DNA of 8,942 nt from Acidobacteriaceae bacterium (GTDB taxonomy: Bacteria > Acidobacteriota > Terriglobia > Terriglobales > Acidobacteriaceae), in the NCBI GenBank assembly GCA_027311125.1, contig DAICZO010000269.1:1-8942 (forward strand), read 5' to 3'. This document shows positions 1 through 6,066 of this stretch, one piece after another (position 1 is the stretch's first letter; every line of letters begins with the position of its first letter). The position numbers and the translations under genes are program-made. The notes below the pieces were generated by a model. It did not search any database and had not been told where the DNA came from. It worked only from the letters and a program-made list of their open reading frames with translations.

Positions 1-562
1 TACCTGATGCATGCCGTCGGATGCAGGCGTATCCATTGCTTGTTCCGGGCACTACTCCAGACTGGCTCTGCAGGGTCAGATCGCGTGCATCCTGTGAGCG
101 CCGCTTGCGAACTCCTGATGAGACTCGAAGGCAACCTATCCAGCGCCTCCACCATCGCGATCGTGAAGCCCGATAAGCACTCGCTCAGGAACAACATATG
201 CCCATCCCTGCGAGATGATGTCGTTGCTCCTCTGTTCGCTAATTAGACTCATGAGAGCTACAGACCCATGGCGACTCGCACAGTGAGAGCACTTTCTGCT
301 GCGACGATGAGGGCATGTAACCAAACAGCCTGCAGAGATGCTGCGCGCATCCGCATAGACCACTACCTGCGCTTGTCTCCGGCCAGGCAACAACGCTTCA
401 CCGCCAGGCTTACGATGTAGGCCGGACGCGGAGAGTTGCCGGCCACCGTAACGCAGCATTTCATTCGAAGCTGCTGTGGAGGATCGCAATGCACGGCTGT
501 GCCACCACCCTTGCCTCGCGAGGAACATGGTATTGCGCACAGCGATGATCGTGCGCATACAC
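1..562. other. intergenic stretch without a recognisable gene
   Basis: Several short open frames cross this stretch on both strands, the longest at 136-609 on the minus strand. None has a recognisable motif, a convincing ribosome-binding site or the codon bias of the genes nearby. A minus-strand frame open from about 243 to the left edge also gives no recognisable protein, although a degraded or partial gene cannot be excluded. I see no RNA gene or repeat here. The only clear structure between the left edge and the cytochrome b gene is the hairpin at 563-594. Confidence 0.5.
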
Positions 563-594
563 AACGATGCGCCCTCTACTCCGGGCGCATCGTT
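563..594 (-). terminator. hairpin terminator downstream of the cytochrome b operon
   Basis: A perfect 12-bp inverted repeat (AACGATGCGCCC and GGGCGCATCGTT) encloses an 8-nt loop and begins 56 bp beyond the cytochrome b stop codon. On the minus strand the stem is followed by GTGTATG, so the U-run is poor. It would act either as a weak intrinsic terminator or as a 3'-end stabilising structure. Position and strength of the stem favour transcript-end formation for the cytochrome c / Rieske / cytochrome b operon. Because the dyad is symmetric it could also act on the plus strand, where it is followed by TACTTG. Confidence 0.7.
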
Positions 595-649
595 TACTTG
601 CTTGCACATCTGCTTGTCTGCACATCATTCCGTATGCTGCATCATGCAG

Positions 650-2119
650 CTATTGGTGGAGCTGTTTGAGATACGCTGCCAGTGCTTCCATATCATCCGG
701 ATTCGGGTCTACCGGCATCATGCCTCCGCTCGTCATCTTGCTGTTCGGAGCGTGCAGCAAGGCGAGCAGTTGTGCATCCGTATACTGTGTCCCTACCCCG
801 GTGAGTGGCCCAGCGGCAGCCGTGCCTACGCCACTTTCTCCGTGACAGGAGTTGCACGAGTTTGCCTGGAACAGCGCCTGACCTTTCAGCACCTTCGGGT
901 CTGCGGATGCCAGTGCAGCGGACACGCTTCCGGCAGCAGACTCTGCGACGAAGGGCTTCTGCATGAAGGCCTTCTCATCTGCATCCTGTTTATGCATCTG
1001 GGCAGCGAGGCCGGGATCGCTGTAATCGCCCCGATAGCTGAGCACTCCAAGCGTAGTGTAGGCAACCAGAAACAGCAGGAATGCCCCGACCGAGATGGGG
1101 CGGCGCCACGGACGACGCTCCTGTCGCCGATCGAGAAACGGAGCAGCCGCAAAGATCAGTGCCAGCACCGCCGGCATGATGATGCCGCCGATCAGCGACC
1201 AGTGACCGCTCAGATACTTGAGCCATTGAAACGCAGGCCGATAGTACCATTCCGGACGCGGAAGAAAACTGGTATCCGCCGGGTTGGCAGCGGGTCCCAG
1301 GCTCATCGGAATCGTCTTGGCGATCAATGCCAGTATGCCGATCAGCACGATGGCAAAGACCGAATCCATAAACACCTGACGCGGGTAAAAGGGAACGGCT
1401 GGCAGCTTGGGATGGATGGGATCTTCGTTGATAGGGCCAGCAGCGCCCGCCTTGCGAAAGAAGAAGACATGCGAAGCAATGAAGCCGATCAGCAGGCCGG
1501 GCAACAGGAAGACGTGCAGCACAAAGAAGCGGGAGATGGTCAGGGTCCCCATCTGATTGCCGCCTCGCAGCAGTCGTTGCAGGATCGGTCCAATGAAGGG
1601 TACTTCACCAACCAGGTTGGTTCCAACAGCAGTCGCGAAGTAGGCCTTCTCGTCCCAGGGCAGCAGATATCCGGTGAAGGCCATGCCGAGCATCAATGCC
1701 AGCAGAATGCACCCGGAGAGCCATAGCAGTTCGCGACGCCCTTTATAGGAGCCGTAGAGAATCGTCTGTCCAATATGCAGTAGCAACACGATGATGATGC
1801 CACTCGATCCATACGCGTGAATGCTGCGGATAAACGATCCGGAGCTCACTACTTTTACGATGTACGACACCACCGAATGGGCGTGATCCGACGAGGGAAC
1901 GTAGTACAGCGTTAGAAAGACTCCGGTGATGATCTGCGAAACGAATAAAAAAAGCAGCCCTGAGCCAAAGACATACGCCCAGCGCGCACCGCCCGGGATT
2001 GGCTCATCCAGAGTCTCGTGCAGGATCGAGTCGATACCGGTACGTTCGTCGAGCCAGTTATCCAGACGGGTTACGAAATTACTGTCGCCAACAGGTTCAG
2101 GTGCAGGTCGATTGGTCAT
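650..2119 (-). CDS. cytochrome b of a Rieske/cytochrome b complex, fused to a C-terminal cytochrome c domain
   Basis: This 489-residue membrane protein should oxidise quinol and pass electrons through two b hemes across the membrane and through the Rieske partner to heme c. The b-heme ligands are H101/H115 and H202/H217. The second pair is separated by 14 residues, as in cytochrome b6, rather than 13 as in bc1. The Qo-site PEWY motif is at 289-292. I count seven hydrophobic helices (about 48-70, 100-122, 132-154, 197-222, 250-272, 305-326, 343-362), matching cytochrome b6 (four) plus subunit IV (three). The odd number places the C-terminus on the periplasmic side, where a cytochrome c domain follows with CNSCH at 422-426 and a likely Met ligand near 467-468. 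The ATG lies 13 nt after the Rieske gene, and its AAGGGGA Shine-Dalgarno overlaps the Rieske stop codon, so translational coupling is likely. The family assignment is secure. Whether b6-like spacing reflects ancestry is inference. Confidence 0.95.
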   Translation of the reverse strand: MTNRPAPEPVGDSNFVTRLDNWLDERTGIDSILHETLDEPIPGGARWAYVFGSGLLFLFVSQIITGVFLTLYYVPSSDHAHSVVSYIVKVVSSGSFIRSIHAYGSSGIIIVLLLHIGQTILYGSYKGRRELLWLSGCILLALMLGMAFTGYLLPWDEKAYFATAVGTNLVGEVPFIGPILQRLLRGGNQMGTLTISRFFVLHVFLLPGLLIGFIASHVFFFRKAGAAGPINEDPIHPKLPAVPFYPRQVFMDSVFAIVLIGILALIAKTIPMSLGPAANPADTSFLPRPEWYYRPAFQWLKYLSGHWSLIGGIIMPAVLALIFAAAPFLDRRQERRPWRRPISVGAFLLFLVAYTTLGVLSYRGDYSDPGLAAQMHKQDADEKAFMQKPFVAESAAGSVSAALASADPKVLKGQALFQANSCNSCHGESGVGTAAAGPLTGVGTQYTDAQLLALLHAPNSKMTSGGMMPVDPNPDDMEALAAYLKQLHQ

Positions 2120-2127
2120 GGTTTCTA

Positions 2128-2134
2128 TCCCCTT
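2128..2134 (-). promoter_or_regulatory. ribosome-binding site of the cytochrome b gene overlapping the Rieske stop codon
   Basis: Read on the minus strand, AAGGGGA begins inside the TAA stop codon of the Rieske gene and lies 8 nt before the cytochrome b ATG. This fixes the cytochrome b start and suggests that ribosomes finishing the Rieske protein re-initiate on cytochrome b, giving coordinated amounts of the two subunits. Confidence 0.75.
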
Positions 2135-2681
2135 AGGCCATTACTTCTTTGATGGAAACTAGCTGACGGAAATACTGATAGCGAACCTTCAGTACGCCGC
2201 CCTCTACCTTGGATTCCAGTGCATCCATCGACCGCGGTGGCGGTCCGGAGATGCGTTCGCCATCGGAAGTAAAAGAGCCGCTATGACAGGGGCAAACGAA
2301 CTTGTCCTGAGCGCTCTCCCACCGGACAGAGCAGCCCAGATGCGGACAGATGGGCGACAGCACGCGGAACTGTCCGGCCTTTGCAGGCAACACATACACC
2401 GCTGTCTGCGAGACCGACTTCTGCCAGGCATCGCGACGCTCCAGCGTGATGGTCTTGGGCACTGGTGCAGTAATTGAAGAAAATTCGGCGATCGGACCAA
2501 TCTCGGTCCAGTCAGATTCTGCGGCACTCTGGCGCAGCGGAAAGGTGGAGAAACGAATGAGAGGCAGAGCCAGCAGCGCACTCACGGCGGCTGCACTTAG
2601 TGCCAGCATCGCACCTAGAAAAGAACGCCGCCCGGTAGGCGCAATCTCCGGTGCATCGGTAGTCTGGGGTGTCAGTTGCAT
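2133..2681 (-). CDS. Rieske 2Fe-2S iron-sulfur protein
   Basis: This 182-residue protein is the Rieske subunit of the quinol-oxidising complex. It carries electrons from quinol at the cytochrome b Qo site to heme c. The cluster-binding loops are CPHLGC at 112-117 (ligands C112 and H114) and CPCHSG at 130-135 (ligands C130 and H133), with C117 and C132 placed to form the usual stabilising disulfide. A GPPPR loop follows at 146-150. The N-terminus has a twin-arginine pattern (RR at 18-19 followed by SFLG) and a hydrophobic segment at about 23-43, which fits Tat export with an uncleaved membrane anchor as in other respiratory Rieske proteins. The ATG at 2681 has a strong AAGGAG ribosome-binding site 8 nt upstream. 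The gene sits between the cytochrome c and cytochrome b genes on the same strand. Confidence 0.95.
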   Translation of the reverse strand: MQLTPQTTDAPEIAPTGRRSFLGAMLALSAAAVSALLALPLIRFSTFPLRQSAAESDWTEIGPIAEFSSITAPVPKTITLERRDAWQKSVSQTAVYVLPAKAGQFRVLSPICPHLGCSVRWESAQDKFVCPCHSGSFTSDGERISGPPPRSMDALESKVEGGVLKVRYQYFRQLVSIKEVMA

Positions 2682-2685
2682 CGTC

Positions 2686-2717
2686 TCTGCTCCTTGGTTC
2701 GTCTGCTCCTTGGTTCG
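2686..2717 (-). repeat. 16-bp tandem duplication carrying the Rieske ribosome-binding site
   Basis: The 16-mer TCTGCTCCTTGGTTCG (plus strand) occurs twice, back to back and without mismatch, at 2686-2701 and 2702-2717. On the minus strand each copy contains AAGGAG. The copy nearer the gene is the functional-looking Shine-Dalgarno of the Rieske gene (8 nt from ATG), and the second lies 16 nt further upstream. The duplication may be a recent slippage product, or it may provide a standby ribosome site. Confidence 0.9.
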
Positions 2718-2736
2718 CGGAAGCGGTAATGAGCTT

Positions 2737-2757
2737 CGGCCCTGATCTCCAGGGCCG
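2737..2757 (-). other. intercistronic hairpin between the cytochrome c and Rieske genes
   Basis: A perfect 8-bp inverted repeat (CGGCCCTG and CAGGGCCG) with a 5-nt loop lies 16 bp after the cytochrome c stop codon. There is no U-run beyond it on the minus strand, so it is unlikely to be a full terminator. It could stabilise the 3' end of the cytochrome c message or set the ratio between the small cytochrome and the two complex subunits. Confidence 0.5.
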
Positions 2758-2773
2758 GTTAGAGAAGACTCCG

Positions 2774-3100
2774 TTACTTCTTTTGCAGAGTGTGGATGTA
2801 GACCAGCACATCTTTGATCTGTGCGTCGTTCAGCTTGCCATTGAACGACGGCATCTTGTTCTTTCCGTTCGTGATAACCGCAGCCAACTCGGCATCCGAC
2901 TCCTTCATCACCTCAGGGGTATTGAACGGATGGGCGTTCAGTGCTTTGCCCGGTCCTGTATCGGCAAGGCCAGTTGCGCCATGACACATCAGGCACTTTG
3001 CTTTGTAGGTGGCTGCTCCAGGTGTCTCTGCGATGCTCGCGGCGCTGGAGACCAGCAGAAGAAGTGCCAGGGGTACGGTGCGGCTAAAGTTTGGCAACAT
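2774..3100 (-). CDS. small periplasmic class I cytochrome c
   Basis: This 108-residue protein has a cleavable signal peptide (hydrophobic core about 9-22, likely cleavage near residue 24) and one heme c site, CLMCH at 36-40. The distal ligand is probably M83 in KMPSF, and the terminal helix 92-106 is typical of small class I cytochromes c. It probably accepts electrons from, or forms part of, the Rieske/cytochrome b complex encoded directly downstream, and would hand them to a terminal oxidase or another periplasmic acceptor. The ATG at 3100 is preceded by AAAGGAG, the strongest ribosome-binding site of the operon. It is the first gene of the operon, with a 92-bp gap before the Rieske gene. 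Its exact redox partner cannot be read from sequence. Confidence 0.92.
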   Translation of the reverse strand: MLPNFSRTVPLALLLLVSSAASIAETPGAATYKAKCLMCHGATGLADTGPGKALNAHPFNTPEVMKESDAELAAVITNGKNKMPSFNGKLNDAQIKDVLVYIHTLQKK

Positions 3101-3671
3101 GGTTAAAACTCCTTTGGAATGAAATAAGCAGTAGTGCGGTTACAACGTACGCAGACGAAAAAGCGTTATGGATATCGACAAGAGAGATAGCTCTGCGACA
3201 AGTGCGATAAGGGGTAGCTGCAACTGGATTCTTAGGCCGGAGGGACGGTGCGAGGGTACTCACGGAAGTGAAGAACGATTGCATCCATTTACCTCGCCAA
3301 CATAAGTCAGCACAAACTTTGCGCGAACCCACCTGATCGCCAGGCGAGTGGCTTGCAGCATAGTCTTATTGTGCGAGTGGGATGTTAGCGGCGGCTGTGA
3401 TTACTGTCACAGGGGTTTGTTCTCGGCTGCGCAGGACAAGAATTTATTTCGTCGCTGCAATCGTCAGGACATAGCGTAGGCAGGCACAACGTATCGCCAG
3501 GAATAATTCAAGGCTGTACTAGTTCACTCAGCACACAAGCTGCTGTCCGAACCAGTACTCACACGGTAGTCCTGCTGACGATCCATGCATGCGTCGCACG
3601 AGAATCGGGACACCTGAGTGAGTCTCTGCGAGTTATTAAGGCAAGATATGTCGTGGAGTTCGCTCCTGGGC
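3101..3671. promoter_or_regulatory. upstream and probable promoter region of the cytochrome bc operon
   Basis: This is a gene-free stretch of about 570 bp between the cytochrome c start and the end of the glutaredoxin-like gene. It should hold the promoter of the minus-strand respiratory operon. Visible elements are the cytochrome c ribosome-binding site (3109-3115), two direct CGACAAG copies 20 bp apart (3176-3182 and 3196-3202) and a perfect CRP/FNR-type dyad (3396-3411). I cannot place a -35/-10 pair confidently. The part from 3420 to 3671 shows no gene or strong signal; short frames there have no recognisable motifs. Confidence 0.55.
3396..3411. promoter_or_regulatory. CRP/FNR-family-type operator dyad
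   Basis: The sequence reads TGTGA, six bases, TCACA, a perfect match to the CRP-type half-site arrangement, and the flanking C and G extend each arm to 6 bp. It lies about 300 bp upstream of the cytochrome c start, in the only sizeable non-coding region before the respiratory operon. A regulator of the CRP/FNR superfamily sensing cAMP, oxygen, NO or redox state would make sense here, but the regulator and transcription start are not visible in the window. Confidence 0.5.
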
Positions 3672-3938
3672 TCAGCCATCCATCTGAGCTTTATCCAGAA
3701 CTCTTCCCGCCAACGCCTGCAGAAACTGGTGAGGTTCCATGCGATATTTGAACGCCTTGCGCCCATCGATCCAAACCACTGGAACCTCATCGTTATACTT
3801 CTGCCTCAGTTCAGGGTCGAGATCGATATCCACCTCGCGCCATTCAAATTCGGCTCTACCCTCGAGCTGTATCAAAACCTCTTTGACGATGTCACAGAGA
3901 TGGCATCCCTTACGCGAATACACCAGAACCTCATGCAT
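3672..3938 (-). CDS. glutaredoxin-like (thioredoxin-fold) protein
   Basis: This protein of about 88 residues has a glutaredoxin/thioredoxin fold pattern. The strand VLVYSRKGCHLCD carries a CxxC redox centre (C12 and C15, counting from the chosen ATG). A beta segment WREVDID follows, then a cis-proline-type motif VPVVWIDG and a closing helix. It probably reduces or isomerises thiol groups in the cytosol, since no signal peptide is seen. I chose the ATG at 3938. The frame extends upstream to a TTG at 3980, which would give 102 residues, but those extra 14 residues have no glutaredoxin-family counterpart I recognise. The best Shine-Dalgarno (GAGGT) is 15 nt before the ATG, which is rather far, so the start remains uncertain. 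It lies on the same strand as the respiratory operon but is separated by about 570 bp, so it is likely transcribed separately. Confidence 0.82.
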   Translation of the reverse strand: MHEVLVYSRKGCHLCDIVKEVLIQLEGRAEFEWREVDIDLDPELRQKYNDEVPVVWIDGRKAFKYRMEPHQFLQALAGRVLDKAQMDG

Positions 3939-4204
3939 AGGGCGATTGTAATTACCTCGTTGGAACGAGTGAAACTCCAACGGCGCGACTCAATAGTAGC
4001 AGTGCCTGCACTACTCTTCTGGGTCACACGAAATGAGAAGAACTGACGTTCAAGGGAACAGGTGCTATCGAGAGGCAGCCTGCTCATAACTTCCTACCAA
4101 CTGGCACATCAGACCTGATCGGATTTCGATGTGTCCCTTGGCGATTGGTCACGCGTTGCCATCCGTCCGTCTGGATGACAAAACTGCTGTCCCCTGTACG
4201 CCTC

Positions 4205-4606
4205 TCATTTACCCTCTGGATGTTCTGAGACGCTCAGTGTATTTCCATCGGGGTCTTTGAACCACGCAACTCTGGCTCCGGTGGGCGAGGTCCAGATCCC
4301 CGAGTCGTTTTGTTCTAAAAATCCATAACGTTCAAATTGAACTCCGGCAACTCCCAGAGCGTGAACAACGGACTCTATATCGGGAACTTGCCAACCTAAG
4401 ACCGTACCGGATGCTGGCGGAAGCTGCTTGCCCATTACCAGACGAAGCATGATCCCGTTTGCATCAAAAACGAGTGCGAATGGAGGCTCTTCGCTCACAA
4501 GGCGCAATCCCAATGTGTCCCCGTAGAAACTCTTTGCTCGGTCTACGTCGACGATGGTTACAAATCCGATGATGTTGTAGTGACTCAGCCCCGCACCATT
4601 AGCCAT
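4205..4606 (-). CDS. VOC-family (glyoxalase/bleomycin-resistance fold) protein
   Basis: This 133-residue protein matches the vicinal-oxygen-chelate superfamily. It begins with a strand (FVTIVDVDRAKSFYGDTLGLRLV, about 15-37) typical of the first beta-alpha-beta module, and ends with the diagnostic AWFKDPDGNTLSVSEH segment (about 114-129). Members include glyoxalase I, fosfomycin-resistance enzymes, dioxygenases and many uncharacterised small proteins. The substrate cannot be inferred, and one module pair of this size usually works as a dimer. The ATG at 4606 has no strong Shine-Dalgarno, but a TATACT box on the minus strand (4641-4646) is well placed to start a short-leader transcript. It is transcribed divergently from the AraC-type regulator over 64 bp, which suggests that the regulator controls it. 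Confidence 0.88.
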   Translation of the reverse strand: MANGAGLSHYNIIGFVTIVDVDRAKSFYGDTLGLRLVSEEPPFALVFDANGIMLRLVMGKQLPPASGTVLGWQVPDIESVVHALGVAGVQFERYGFLEQNDSGIWTSPTGARVAWFKDPDGNTLSVSEHPEGK

Positions 4607-4670
4607 GCGGCAATCATGGGCGAATCAGTAGAATGAAGCAAGTATAGCTACGCGACATAATATATCGATA
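4607..4670. promoter_or_regulatory. divergent promoter region between the VOC and AraC-type genes
   Basis: The 64-bp gap is AT-rich compared with its surroundings and must hold promoters for both genes. On the minus strand TATACT (4641-4646) matches five of six bases of a -10 box and would give a leader of roughly 28 nt for the VOC gene. On the plus strand CATAAT (4656-4661) would start transcription at or within a few bases of the regulator's ATG. An 8-bp palindrome TATCGATA (4663-4670) abuts that ATG and could be an autoregulatory site. No good -35 boxes are evident. Confidence 0.45.
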
Positions 4671-5588
4671 ATGCGACAGATCGGGATTCTCAGAGAATTT
4701 GATCCAGAACGCGGCGTTTCTATCGCAACGCTGGCCTATGAATATGCCTCTGGCTTTCGGGTTCCGGATCACGCGCACGGAGCGGATCAGTTACTCTATG
4801 CCATCCGCGGTGTTATGGAAGTATTCTCCGGCTCAAAGATGTGGTTAGTCCCACCGCGTTTTGCGCTCTGGATTCCTGCACAGACCTATCACCGAATCCA
4901 TATGCCGAGCGCGGTATCGATGCGCACCATCTACTTCCGGCCCGGATTAGTTCGTATGCAGCCGCTTGCCAGCACCGTACTTCATGTGACGCCGCTATTG
5001 CGCGAACTCATCGTCGAGGCTGTACGCATTGGGAAGCTTCGCGCACGACACCGTCACGAGAGGGCCCTTCGCGACCTCTTGGTGCTGCATTTAGAATCTG
5101 CATCTTCGGTACCTACTTTCGTGACTCTCCCCACTGATCAGAGGGCATTAGCAGTAGCGCAGAAAGTGCTGTCAGCACCCGAGCAAGCCAAACCTCTGGC
5201 TGTCCTTTGCAGCGATGTAGGTGTGAGTGTCAGGACGATTCAGAGGCTATTCCGCAATGACATTGGTATCGACTTCGAGACATGGCGGCTTCAGGCTCGG
5301 CTGACAAAGGCTGTGGAACTACTCGTTGCGGGCCGTACCGTCAAGGAGGTCTCCTATTGCATTGGATATCGGCAACCAAGCGCCTTTGTAGAAACCTTTC
5401 GAAAGAGCTTCGGCATGACTCCCAAAGCTTGGGTAATCTCCCTCGAACGACCAGACCGCTATAGAATCTGCAGGTTCGCTGCGTTGGAGGGCGCGTACAG
5501 CTCAATGCACTCACCCAACCAAGCATGTCGGACACCGAAGCTGCCAAAGATCTTGGTTACGGGAAGTCCGATCCACTTCTTTAGCTGA
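4671..5588 (+). CDS. AraC-family transcriptional regulator with N-terminal cupin domain
   Basis: This 305-residue cytosolic regulator has an N-terminal cupin-like ligand domain (about 15-95, including PDHAHGADQLLYAIRG with H34 and H36). Its AraC DNA-binding domain is at about 157-256, with two helix-turn-helix units near 176-197 (ending VSVRTIQRLFRND) and 222-247 (VKEVSYCIGYRQPSAFVETFRKSFG). The motif GMTPKAW at 248-254 is the usual end of the domain. About 48 further residues follow that look unlike an AraC domain, so the protein is longer than the roughly 260 residues common for cupin-AraC regulators. The ATG lacks any Shine-Dalgarno, and a -10-like box ends only 9 nt upstream, so the mRNA may be leaderless. 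It probably regulates the divergent VOC gene and itself; the ligand is unknown. Confidence 0.9.
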   Translation: MRQIGILREFDPERGVSIATLAYEYASGFRVPDHAHGADQLLYAIRGVMEVFSGSKMWLVPPRFALWIPAQTYHRIHMPSAVSMRTIYFRPGLVRMQPLASTVLHVTPLLRELIVEAVRIGKLRARHRHERALRDLLVLHLESASSVPTFVTLPTDQRALAVAQKVLSAPEQAKPLAVLCSDVGVSVRTIQRLFRNDIGIDFETWRLQARLTKAVELLVAGRTVKEVSYCIGYRQPSAFVETFRKSFGMTPKAWVISLERPDRYRICRFAALEGAYSSMHSPNQACRTPKLPKILVTGSPIHFFS

Positions 5589-5719
5589 AAGGGCGGAATG
5601 CAGCAACCGCGGAGTGAGTAACGGGAAAAGTAAATCCAGGCTCTGCATTTGCAACGCACAAATCCGGTCCGCGAAACAACAAATCGCAGGCACGAAACAG
5701 CCCATGTTTATAGAGGAAG

Positions 5720-5734
5720 CAAGCTAACCGCTTG
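5720..5734 (-). terminator. possible short hairpin terminator after tRNA-Phe
   Basis: A 5-bp inverted repeat CAAGC/GCTTG with a 5-nt loop lies 8 nt beyond the tRNA 3' end on the minus strand and is followed by the pyrimidine-rich CTTCCTCT. The stem is short, so this is only a plausible end point for the tRNA transcript. Confidence 0.3.
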
Positions 5735-5742
5735 ATAAAGAG

Positions 5743-5817
5743 TGGTGGCCAGAGACGGGATCGAACCGCCGACGCCGGCCTTTTCAGGGCCGCGCTCTAC
5801 CACTGAGCTATCTGGCC
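5743..5817 (-). tRNA. tRNA-Phe (anticodon GAA)
   Basis: The minus strand folds into a complete cloverleaf of 75 nt including an encoded CCA. The acceptor arms GGCCAGA and TCTGGCC pair perfectly, with A as the discriminator base. The D-arm is GCTC/GAGC around AGTGGTA. The anticodon stem CGGCC/GGCCG encloses the loop CTGAAAA, giving anticodon GAA for phenylalanine. The T-arm GGCGG/CCGTC, with one G-U pair, encloses the TTCGATC loop. The variable region is 5 nt. No intron or missing base is seen. The gene stands alone and points opposite to the adenosine deaminase gene. Confidence 0.97.
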
Positions 5818-6066
5818 TTGGCATGGAAACGCCTATCGTCGGGGATCGCCAAGAACACCCAGGCGTGTTGTTGCTGTTCCGTCTGTCGCACCGGCCTGTT
5901 TCGAGGGGAGCAGCCATCGGCAGGGAGCCAACGACTCAAACGCAATCTAAGTATAGCAACCTCTCGGCTTCACGCCAACTGTCACCGATACATAACCTTG
6001 TTCGGGCTCTAGTTCGCGGCGCTGTGGGTTATCCTGTCCTCACTCTTCCACCTGAAAAGGAATCCC
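5818..6066. promoter_or_regulatory. spacer between tRNA-Phe and the adenosine deaminase gene
   Basis: This 249-bp gap must contain the promoters for the divergent tRNA-Phe and adenosine deaminase genes. The deaminase ribosome-binding site AAAAGGAA is visible at 6055-6062, ending 4 nt before the ATG. A TATAGC near 5952-5957 could be a plus-strand -10 box but has no matching -35. No other structure stands out. Confidence 0.4.

Noticed and set aside
136..609. 157-codon minus-strand frame downstream of cytochrome b
   Set aside because: It runs through the terminator-like hairpin, lacks a ribosome-binding site and known motifs, and competes with several equally unconvincing frames.
476..1726. 416-codon open frame on the plus strand
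   Set aside because: It is antisense to the cytochrome b gene, has no recognisable motif and is rich in Arg, Gln and His, as expected of a shadow frame.
3084..3332. 82-codon minus-strand frame from a GTG, overlapping the cytochrome c start
   Set aside because: It overlaps the cytochrome c start in another frame, has no recognisable features and covers the likely promoter and leader region.
3523..3622. Inverted 8-mers TCACTCAG and CTGAGTGA about 85 bp apart
   Set aside because: They are short, widely spaced and not part of a larger element. A pair like this is expected by chance in a region of this size.
3524..3790. 88-codon minus-strand frame overlapping the glutaredoxin-like gene
   Set aside because: It is out of frame with the glutaredoxin-like gene, which has the CxxC and VPVVWIDG motifs; nothing supports the alternative frame.
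5589..5742. Possible integration site (duplicated tRNA-Phe 3' end) next to the tRNA
   Set aside because: I looked for a second copy of the tRNA 3' segment on the left side and saw none in the window, and there is no integrase gene.
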